DNA from: Metopolophium dirhodum
Lineage: Eukaryota > Arthropoda > Insecta > Hemiptera > Aphididae
Assembly (NCBI RefSeq): GCF_019925205.1
Contig: NC_083560.1
Location: forward strand, 124,469,062-124,533,061
Length of the DNA stretch: 64,000 bases
Direction of reading: 5' to 3'
In this document: in pieces, positions 1 to 10,400 of the stretch
How positions within the stretch are numbered: the stretch's first letter is position 1
Layout of the letters: every line of letters starts with the position of its first letter
The notes under the pieces: model-generated
Database searches by the model: none
Told to the model about the DNA's origin: nothing
Seen by the model: only the letters and a program-made list of their open reading frames with translations
Translations under genes and position numbers: made by a program

Positions 1-1519
1 TATATCTCACTATGTCAAAATCCACTAATTAAACTTTTTTCCCAAGTTGACCTAGGGATATCCAGTAGTCTTACTCAATTGACCTGTCGGGTGGCATTAC
101 TGGGTGCATACCTACCTTTTATTCAGCTATTGTAAACTCTGTCACAAATATTACTTATTGTTGATAAACTTGTATAGATTGTAATTTATTTTAAATTCAA
201 AATAAAAAATGTAATAATGTAATAATAACTTAATATGAAATAACAATGTATTGTGTATCTCAAAATTTGATATTTTGAATTTAAAAACACCAAAAGTAAG
301 CACCAGATAAATATAAATTAACATCATTACCAATATTAATATTTTATAGTAAAAATAGTATGTACCTAAATATTTTATAGTACAAATATGAGGTACCTAA
401 GTATATTAAATTATTAAAGTATCATACCTAAATAAAAAAAATCATATATCAATTTTCATAAAATTATATTATGTCATATAGGTGTGTTACATTATTTTTT
501 ATAATTTATTACAAAGAGGTATAAATTGCAAATAATTAATAATAAGTAAAATTAGAAGTAATAATATCAACTTGTATTCACATAATGAACTTAATTATAT
601 TAAATATATTTAAAGATTTTAGACTGTAATATTGAATATAATACGAAACTTTTAAACCATGATTTTAGATTCTGAGCGGACCGAGGAATCTATTGGTTTT
701 ACAATGGTGTTTATTATTATTTTTTTTTTATCATGTATACAAAATTTCTACCAGAAGGCGTGCTTTGATTTCATCATATAGTATTTTATTTTTTTCGATT
801 TTCTCAATAGTTATTTAATCCCACGGGAAAAACCATCGATAAATTACAAAAAACCGTTAAAAATGGGATTTTAATTTCTAACGCTTTGATTATTACCATA
901 GAAACAAATAAAAATAACGATTTTGTTTATTTTGTTGTAATTTATAATATTAACTCAACATACAGGCCTATAATAAAATATCCAGACTGACAAACCATCT
1001 CCTCTTAGAATCGTTTTTTGTATACAATGATATGATATCATTGAATTCAAATTTGTATACGATTCATTTTACAGTGACTCATTTGTAACCTAATGTACAG
1101 CAGAGCGACATCCAATTACCCGCTTTTTTTAATATTAATTTCTTTCTTATCATGTTTTGGTGCTTTTAGACTACAAAAATAAATATTTTTTGCGATGGTA
1201 ACAACAAACAAACTAATAACATATAAACTCCTACTGATGAAGTATATTGTCTAATACTCAAAAAAACAAACATTTTATATGAAATATAAATAATTAAAAG
1301 TACTTACACATTAATTTATATTTTATATTTTACAATATTTTATACCTAGAAATAAATATAAACTAATGTAAAATATAAAAACAAAAAAAATGTTAGAATG
1401 GTAAGCCCCATTGTCAGACATGGTTTTTAGGTAGGTAAGGTATTTTGAAGTTTGAAGATTTATAAAATTGTGACAACTTATACATTATACCACTGTGGCA
1501 CTGTAAACACAACATTGTG
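1..1519. other. Intergenic, repeat-bearing left edge
   Basis: No gene is visible before the small ORF at 1520. The stretch is AT-rich low complexity. From about 660 to 1110 it resembles a common aphid interspersed repeat (see separate entry). Short ORFs here, for example minus 151-333, have the Tyr/Ile/Asn/Lys composition expected from random AT-rich DNA. Confidence 0.5.
660..1110 (+). repeat. Aphid-type interspersed repeat fragment
   Basis: The block starts near a gattctgagcggaccgagg motif and ends near a gtacagcagagcgacatcc motif. Between them runs degenerate sequence with the style of abundant non-coding aphid repeats. No target-site duplication or terminal inverted repeat could be defined, so both limits are approximate. 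The family call rests on general familiarity with aphid intergenic DNA, not on a search. Confidence 0.35.
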
Positions 1520-1840
1520 ATGTTGCTTAAATGCTTCATACTGCCTATGCATACATTTGCCAATCACCACAATCCATATATCCATGTCAAACAGAAAACA
1601 AATTGTAAAACCAATCAGCTTAGTTTAAAATCTAAAATTTATATAGGAAATAAGATAGATGAAGCTAAGCAAAAAATGATTCAATTAAAAACCAATTTTA
1701 CTTTGTCATTAAATAAAATTAGGGATACAAATTATATTTTTTTAAATGGATTGCAGTTATTAAATATTGTAGCAATTATCATTATTACTATATTAGTATT
1801 TGCATCATATTTTGCTCAAAATTTAAATAAATTATACTAA
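1520..1840 (+). CDS. Hypothetical small protein with C-terminal membrane anchor
   Basis: An open frame of 106 codons starts at the ATG at 1520; an in-frame GTG precedes it at 1517. The product is Lys/Asn-rich, with a possibly helical stretch at about residues 47-70 (motif IGNKIDEAKQKMIQLKT). Near residues 80-100 lies one strongly hydrophobic segment (NIVAIIIITILVFASYF), followed by a short polar tail. That layout is typical of tail-anchored membrane proteins. It could be a single-exon gene, the last exon of a gene starting left of the window, or chance. I do not recognise a family, and no clear AATAAA signal follows within 200 bases. Composition is only slightly more coding-like than neighbouring random ORFs. 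Confidence 0.3.
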   Translation: MLLKCFILPMHTFANHHNPYIHVKQKTNCKTNQLSLKSKIYIGNKIDEAKQKMIQLKTNFTLSLNKIRDTNYIFLNGLQLLNIVAIIIITILVFASYFAQNLNKLY

Positions 1841-2579
1841 TAGGCATAACTTAGGTATTGTAGAATATATTACATTTCTACCTAATTTTAACATTGCATT
1901 ATTTAGGTAAATCAAAATGGAAATAATAGTTTTTTCTAACATGATTTAAATATATTACTAATACCTATGATATTACATACCAATTATCCAACATAGTAAT
2001 GAGCGGTGGAACCTTGGAAATATCAATGTTTGCGATACGATCAGCAAATTTAACTGAAAAGACTTCAACAAGTGACACAGTTTCCTAGCGTTTAAGTAAA
2101 TCTTTGTCCAAAGTAGTACTTTTTCTTATAATACTACCAAGCCACTTGACGACTCCTTTTGTACAGTGGCACAGTTGATTTTCCGGAGCGTTGTTGATAA
2201 TATTTTGGACATGATTTAATTACTACTTGTGTAATAAGCGACCATGGGCGATGGGTTACGAACCATTTTACAAATACACGCAAGACAAAATAATTTTTTA
2301 CGGAATTTAATTATACGGAATTGAGGAATATTATAAATTATAATCAGTTACAAATTACAAATTACAATACAACGCGCAGCTCGGTTGTACCTAACCTAAA
2401 TTCATTCCTTCATGGTGACCACTGACCAGGCGAGTATATTATGACCACTATGGTCAAAATTGAGTAAATTACCTGCCTGAACATTGAAGCGCAAGTACTG
2501 TAAAAATTACAGGTTAACCATTTACATAAAATAAAATGTGTGGCCTGGCGCGACGCTAGACAAAAGCGACTAACAGTTG

Positions 2580-3330
2580 TAAATATCGCAACTTAAAACG
2601 TCCGTAAACAGCTCAAAATGAGTCAAAATATCTTCAAAATGTTATGGTGTAAAGAAAATGAGAATATGAACATTCAATCAAATTTCCATGTATTTACAGT
2701 TATTCGTTTTTGAATAACAACAAAATAAGAAAATCTCTACATGAGAAATCGAGTGAATATCCAATGTTGAAAAATTTGAACTTCAAACGTTCATAACAAT
2801 TTAATTTGGATTTCTGGTAGATTTTTTATTATATAAAATTAGGCAAACTTATGAGGAATCTTGTATTATATTTTTAAATCTTAGATTATAAAAGTAAAAT
2901 TGTTGAGAATTTCTAACACAAAATAATTTGCACATTTTCGTGAATTTTACGTATTTTATCAATATCTAAACTTTAAATGCTTATAAAATAAAATCGTGAC
3001 AGTGTATTTTTAATATTTTTCAACTAATATTGTAACAATATATCAGGAGCCTTGTATTAAAATTTCAAGTTTATTTACCCAACGAATACAATTTTATTGA
3101 CATTTATAGAAAAAAAAACTAAAAAAATTGGAAACTGAAAAAGTCCATTAATAGTGCAAAACAAATCAAAATATTTTGAAAATTTGATCGTATATAGAAA
3201 ATGCTAATATAAATAACCAGTACAAATTTCATGTTTCTGCGGTCATTTGTTTTAAAGTTACACCAAAAACCAAAATCGATTTTATCGAGGTTAGTATAAA
3301 TTCTATTCGGGTCGATAGGACTAATGCCAC
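2580..3330 (+). repeat. Interspersed repeat, copy 1 (second copy near 19.4-19.56 kb)
   Basis: This non-coding block contains the motif cagttattcgtttttgaat near 2697. Read as its reverse complement, a stretch of about 120 bases around it aligns well with 19430-19550: both have the gaatattcac/gatattcac, attttcttattttgttg and attcaaaaacgaataactg words in the same order. Two diverged copies in opposite orientation in one window show that this is a dispersed repeat family. The ends are approximate. Confidence 0.55.
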
Positions 3331-3403
3331 ACCGTCATTCATAACACAATGATCATTGAACATATTGCGCCATCGGACTTATAAACAATTTGACGCACGC
3401 CAT

Positions 3404-3423
3404 ATTTATTATTAATAATAAAT
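3404..3423. repeat. 20-bp perfect AT palindrome
   Basis: The 20 bases are their own reverse complement. They are made only of A and T in a region rich in TTA/TAA repeats, so chance origin is easy. The word tgacgcacg lies on each side (near 3391 and 3473). Confidence 0.5.
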
Positions 3424-3635
3424 ATTATATTATTATTAATAAGCCTCTGTGTGAAACGCGCCATTTACGCATGACGCACGTGTGAGTATAATCGTCCCGT
3501 TGCTTACGCAGTCTACAGAGTACATTTTAGTACAGACTACGGCATTAGATTTAATATCTATATGCCAATGAATATAATAATATTCTATACCAGTCAGTGG
3601 TCTACACGACTACCACAACTACACTCTACATTTTA

Positions 3636-3680
3636 TCACAGTATAAAGAGTAATAACTAATATTAATCTTTATACTGTGA
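3636..3680. repeat. Inverted repeat, 14-bp perfect stem with 17-nt loop
   Basis: TCACAGTATAAAGA at 3636-3649 is perfectly complementary to TCTTTATACTGTGA at 3667-3680. It lies about 740 bases upstream of the SUCO-like start codon, outside any exon I can place. It could be a short MITE remnant, a cruciform or part of an upstream regulatory region. No poly-T tract follows. Confidence 0.6.
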
Positions 3681-3979
3681 CTTTATTACTGTGTGGACTG
3701 TGACCTAAGTACGTGTCGATAGTATGTCGTACTCGCACGTCAGTACGTCACGCTTGTAACTTCTCGAATGCTCTTGATTTTGAACCGATATGCATCGACA
3801 CCATCAAATTTTTACATTGAACTTTATTGTTTTGTACGTTAGCATGATATAAAACCCGGTCTAGTAATATTAAAAATAATTATCGGTTCCAGGTTTATCG
3901 GTATTCATGGACATTATAATATTAAATATACTTTAATACCTTAATAATAGGTACCTTAATACCTTTATAATTATATTAT

Positions 3980-4417
3980 AATTACCTACATTGCAGTTCG
4001 TATCACCCGACTACCACCGCCTATGCTACACGTCGTCGTACAACTGCTGCAGCTGTGGTATCGCTCGCCGGACGACATTACTGTTTCTTATCAACCGAAA
4101 CGTATTCCGAGATTTAACACGACGATAAGAACGATTTCGGTTTTCAAACGCTACATTACGTTTTATTTTTTAATTTATTCATCATCCTTTTGCGGTGGCA
4201 AACGGTGTTTTATTCCTATTGTTTCAACAGTTCGTTTCCGCAATCTGCTCTCTGTCGACAACTGCTATGCGGTTCCTGGATTCGTTCGTACAACCTTGCC
4301 AGCTGACCAGATCAAAAAATCGGGACGTCGGACGACGTCGGCGCCTGGAATTCTGCTGAAACCGTTTGTCGTTTTCGCCTGCTGTCCGGCTTCCGACATC
4401 AGAAATTACGAAACACT
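3980..4417 (+). promoter_or_regulatory. Likely promoter/5' UTR region of the SUCO-like gene
   Basis: From about 4000 to 4480 the sequence becomes clearly richer in G, C and CpG than its surroundings, as is common around insect transcription starts. It immediately precedes the first coding exon (4418-4485). A 147-codon frame at 4023-4466 runs through it but overlaps the coding start in another frame and has no family features. I read it as 5' untranslated sequence. The transcription start cannot be placed. Confidence 0.4.
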
Positions 4418-7400
4418 ATGCGCTTCGACCGCGTTCGCTTCGATATTAGACGCTCATGTCTGTTAATCGTCATCAGTGTTTTAATGTGAGTCCAAATAAA
4501 TACTAATAAATTGTATCGTCGTGCCACACTGAACAACACAATGTTCATCAATAACTTTTCTGTTGATGCGTGTGTCGTGAGAGTTAGATTTTATAAAGGC
4601 AGAATAGTCAAAACTCAGTAGGAAGTTGGACTAGAGACTTATTATGTATTTATATATATACGTCACACCCATTTAGCGTAAGCCGAACTTAGGTTCATGT
4701 ACCTAATAGACAAAAGTTTAATCCATTTCATGAATTAGCAACCATAATTTTACATCTTGTTTAATATATTAAATCTACCTATTATCATATCGATAACTTT
4801 TTGTAAAATCTAAATAACTACATCATATTATCTTATCATACAAGTTTTTTTAAATATATTAATATTATATTATTATGGGTGCGTTCGACATGAGCGCTTA
4901 TTTACTTTTAGTGCTTACGCTTATCGTATACACTTTGAACCGTTCATTTAGACATGAGCGCTCACAGGCAGGCCTCTAATATTATATTGTTGGACTATTA
5001 TTATTTAAATGAATAGCATTATGGCAATGACTGTTACCTACATTAAACAGAAGCATTTTAACATGTTAAATGTTCTGATTCACATTGTTCACACTTCTCT
5101 GTCGCTGGTTTCGTAATGTTGGATTTTGACCAGCTAACATAGGTACTTAATTTGACGGTTACACTATGTCTTGTTTTGATGTGAAAATCCTTAATAATTT
5201 TACTACAGGATATTGTAATAATTATAAAATGTAGTACTAGGTACTGTAATACAATTATTATAATAGCATATCAATTATCGTGAAAAAATAAATTTGCACC
5301 ACATATCTACCTAGTTCAATAAAATTATAGGTATACCTATAAAAAAAAATCTTTTATAATAAGATAAGATCATGTTATTATTTAGATTTCATGAATATTT
5401 ATCCATTTGATGTAATAAATTAAAAATATTAAATAGGTAGGTTACAAGTGTAAATAAGTGGTTCCATTTCATGAAAAATACTATTTCACTGAATGCCATA
5501 GATAACCTCAGTGGTCTTATTATTCTTATTAATTACTTCATTATGATAATTGTAAAAAAATTGTAAACTATTACCTATTTTCCTACTAATGTTTTTAGCA
5601 ATAATATACCCTTGTGAATAGCATATGAATAGATAATTGTCTATGAGTCTCAATTTTTTAAACTTAAATTACTAACCAAACATAATATACTTACATCAAA
5701 AGTTTGTGAAATAAATATTTTTTTAATCATACAATAATAGGTACTATCTTCAGAAAAAATTATAATTTTAAAACTCAAAGTTAAAATAGATGAAGATAAT
5801 ATTTATCTATACTTACTGTAATTAATACATTATTAATGTAAGTATGCAATTAAATTGCATACTTACTATAAAAAAATATTGTAAAAAAAACCTTATGTTG
5901 TAGGTATTGTATAATCATTGAAAAATGTATAACAATAAACTAATATAATAAATCATATAAACATAGTTTGCTTATTACTTGTGGGCTAAACCAGGATATA
6001 TAATTTTTAACTAATGTGAAAGACAAATAATAAGTTACAAACATATTTTGTTTCAAATAAATGATTTAGAAAATAATAGGTTCCTACTATTAATTCTAAT
6101 ATAATTGTATGTTGTCTGCTCACACAATATCACCGTGATGAAATTATCCATGGTTACACCAAAGTCTCATCATTCGTGATTTGTGAAGATAAGAAAATAA
6201 CCAAATTAAAATTAAATTGAAAAATCTCAGGAGATCCTAAAAATTGCAATCGTTTTTAAAAAAATTATACGTAAAATATAATTTTAATGTCCGATATTGA
6301 TATAGTATTGTATATTATTAATTACTATAGTAACAAAAATGGAACACTCACTAAATTATACAATATCCTTATTTTTTCTTTCATTACTTTTAGAAAATTC
6401 AGGGGCATTTGGTTGCCCTAAAGTTTTAGTGGTGCGTCATAGTACCAGGTTTCATTAGTAATCCATTTCTATTTTTACAAAATGTACAGAAAATGTGAAA
6501 AAAATAATATCTTGCTGACATATTCCTATACCCTTTCCGAAATAAGAATGGTAGTCACCGGCCGACTTGTGCACAATGATGTGGCATTACTACTCAGATA
6601 TTCAACTCGTTGGAGGTGATAAACGGGTGCTGTCTGGCTATACTTCCCTATAAGAACTGGTGGTACCAACTTGTTTGAGATAGGGTATTGTTATTTCTAT
6701 CATGCAAATAAATAATAAATCAAAAAATATAACTACATTAATTTATGAAAAATCGACTTATTATTAAATTTTAACTAATTAAATTTTTTTAAATATTTTC
6801 AGGCCAACCATAATTGCTGAAAATGGAAATATTTCTGAAAGTGACTATAATTCATTGGGCTATGATAATACTTCAACCATATTTATACACAAAGTAAGAA
6901 ATTTCAAATATGTTTAGTTTATTTATCAAAAGACTACATTTTAATTTATTGCTTTATTAGTTTAGACAAGAATTAGCTTAACCAAATTCATATTTATTAA
7001 AATAAAATAAAATATGTATATTTTTGTTTAGAATACTGACAAAAATGCTGCTCAAAAGACATTCAATTATAAGTATAGGTGGAAAAGTATTTTAAATGTT
7101 TTGGATACATGTAATAAAGATATTATATTTACTGAAATACAACCAAATCTTGACACTGATAAAAGGTGATTACATTTTTAATTATTTTTATTTTTATTTT
7201 GTTAAAACTGTTATATAATTTTTTACAGAATAGTTTCCGAAATAGAAGATAATCTAATGACAAATAATTTTAACTCAAGTTCAGAATTTATAACCAAAGA
7301 TAATTTGGCCGAAGATTATATTACCATTAAAACTCATATGATAGATGATGATGAATTCAAAGAAAGTAAATTTCAGTCTGTTGATGTAAGTACATCAGTC

Positions 7401-10400
7401 CGCAATGCTACCATAAATGAAGATATTCCGTCTTTTAGAGAGTGGACTAAAAAACAATTAGAAGAAGCTGAAAAACAACCTGGTATGAAAAAATAAATAA
7501 TTTGTATGGCATCTATCGAACTTAATCATCATTATTAATTATTATTTACAGCTACTAACGAAACTAAATATAACCACAATAAGAAAATATTAAAAAAAAA
7601 TTATGCATCACCCGAATGTGGTGCCAAAGTCGTGTCTACAAATCCTGAAGCAAAATATCCACACTTATTATTAACAAAACCTTCTGATGAATATTTATTA
7701 AATTTATGTAAAAGTACTACTTGGTTTGTTGTTGAATTATGTGAAGCAATTCAAGTGAAAAAAGTATGTAAAAATGATTGTGTCCACAAATTATAATATC
7801 ATTATTATCATTGTGTCTTGTATAAATTATAATATTATTTTATCTTTAAGATTGAAATAGCAAACTTTGAACTGTTTTCGTCTACGCCAAAAGAGTTTTC
7901 AGTGTATGTTGCTTCTCGACTGAATGCACGAGTGTGGACGCCAATTGCTAATTTAGTGGCAGAAGATGTGCGAATATTGCAAGGTTTTATTTTAAATACA
8001 ACAGATGAAAATGAATTTAACAAATACATTAAAGTTGAGATAAATTCACACTACGGAAAAGAACATTATTGTCCAATATCAGTATTCAATGCATATGGAT
8101 TATCAGAAATTGAAGTATAATAATTAGAAGTTTTTAAAAATGTAATAAATAATACATTTGTAATTTTAATTTTAGGTGTTAGAAAGATCAGATGAAAATG
8201 GATTGGAAATTAACATTGCAGAAAACGAAGATAATGATGATTTTGATGCGTTGAATGAGGAAATCCAAAATAACCGAAATAAATCAATGGATAGTAAAAA
8301 TACATTGCTCGACAGTGCCCGTGTTGCAGTGATGTCAATTGTTAAAATAGCTGCAGATGTTTTAGATATTAGGCAAAAAAATACCAACCATTTTTCTAAT
8401 TATACATTAAATGATAACATTGATAATATAACAGCAGAAGTTCAGTTATCAAAATGTATTACTCCGGGATACATTATGGTCTGCCACAGTTGTAATGACA
8501 CATTTTATAAACAGTAAGTTTTACATTTTCAATTTTATTTATGAGAGTTTAAATCATTTTATTTTTTAATAGGATGTTTGACACTATTAGTTGCGAAGCA
8601 GATCATTTAACCGAGATGTATAAAAATAGGTACATCCACAATACAATAATGAATAGTGATGCGTGTGTAGAATATGGATTAGATTTTTTAACAATAAAAA
8701 AAAAATCTCAACGGAAAATCTCTTTGATCAGTGATCGAAGAAAAAATTTTATCCTTTCACTTTTCCCACGTGTTAGAATAGCTGCTCTGTGTAATACTTT
8801 GGCAATTGTGCACAAAAAGATTGTATTAAATAAGGCAAAACGTGTTTACATTAGTGACAACTTGATAATAAATCTACAAGCATCGATTCCAGATGAAAAT
8901 GAATCAACTTCTAACAATAGTACTACAAAACCTCAGCAATCAAAAAATGATACATCCTATTCTGATACAACTGATGATAATAAATCGTCAGTGTATTTGT
9001 CTAGTTATATTGAACCTATAATTTCTCAAATATTACCAACCAAAACATTTTTAAGTTCAGATGAAGATCCAGGATCATCAAACAAATATTATGTTAAAGA
9101 ATCTGCGACAGTTATTAATGAAAATGCAACATTATCTTCATCTTCAAATACAGAGTTGAATTCAACAAATGAAGTTCCTATTCCAAGTTCCACTCAATGT
9201 ATATTTTATCTGCTTTTAATATAATTCTCACCTAATTATTTCATAATTTTTCAGTTGAAACTAGTTATATTGTGGAAAAACCCATAGATTCTGAACTCCA
9301 GAATAATATTGAAACAAACATTACAAATGAGGGAACAATAGTTGAACCACCCTCAGACACATTTGATAGTTTTTTCAAAGATTTTGAAGTTGAAGAACAG
9401 GATAATGACAAATGTAACCCTACAGCAGCAGAGTCATTAGTACATCATACTGTACAACCTTCAGTTCAATCACAAAACACCAAGCAATCTTTATTCATTC
9501 GCCTAGCAAATCGTATTAAAGTAATATATAATATAATCAATTTAATAAGCATTTATAGTTAATAATATAGTTAATTCATAAATAGTTTAAAAACTAAAAC
9601 TAAATAAAATATTTATGAATCAAAATTATTTAAATGTTCTTTTTTGTTTATAGGATTTAGAACGAAATATGTCTCTCAGTGGTGAATATTTACAAGAGCT
9701 TAGTACTCGTTATAAGAAACAAGTTGATGATATGCAACGTACTATTTTGGAGTTAACTGAAGAAAACAGAATGAAAAGGGAACAGGATTTAAAGATTTAT
9801 GGTGAAATAAAATTTCTTAGTGATCAAGTGGCTTCACTTCAAAATTCGCTCCACTGTCTAAAAACTGAAACAGAAAATTTAAATTTGGTGATTAATTATA
9901 TTTATTTTAATCTCAATTTTAGTTTATTATACTATTCAATATTTGTTGTTGTATGTTTATAATTGCGACAAATTCTTATGTTAAAATGTATTTTTGTTTG
10001 CAGTTTTCAGTTATTGTTCCTGAAAGCAATCCCCTCAAAATTGGAATAATTTGTTTATTAATATCAACATATATACTTCTCAGAATAACAGGTATTATAG
10101 GAAAGAAAAATCAAGAATTAGAATGGAAGAATTCTAATACAGGATTGGGCGCACGTAGGCAGTCTACTAATGATATTTCATCAAATATTAAAGAGAAACA
10201 TCGACGTCCTAGTGAAGAAGCGTTATTTTCATCTGGTAAGAACATATTTACTGTTGTGACTTAAATATTATAAATTATAATAGTATAATAATTTATAATG
10301 AACATGAGTTTCAAACCCTATTTTTTTTAATGCATTTTTAAAGAGAAAAATTATTTTAAGATTGTAAATTGGAAACTTTGTTACTTTACGTATTTTATTT

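Larger units (their letters stand above)
1841..3979. other. Intergenic between the small ORF and the SUCO-like gene
   Basis: No coding signal was seen. It contains an interspersed repeat (about 2580-3330), a 20-bp palindrome at 3404-3423 and a 14-bp perfect hairpin at 3636-3680. Each has its own entry. Confidence 0.5.

Noticed and set aside
4023..4466. 147-codon plus-strand frame at the SUCO-like 5' end
   Set aside because: It overlaps the true first coding exon in another frame, has no recognisable domain, and sits in the expected 5' UTR; the alternative ATG at 4418 gives a signal peptide and correct splice phase.
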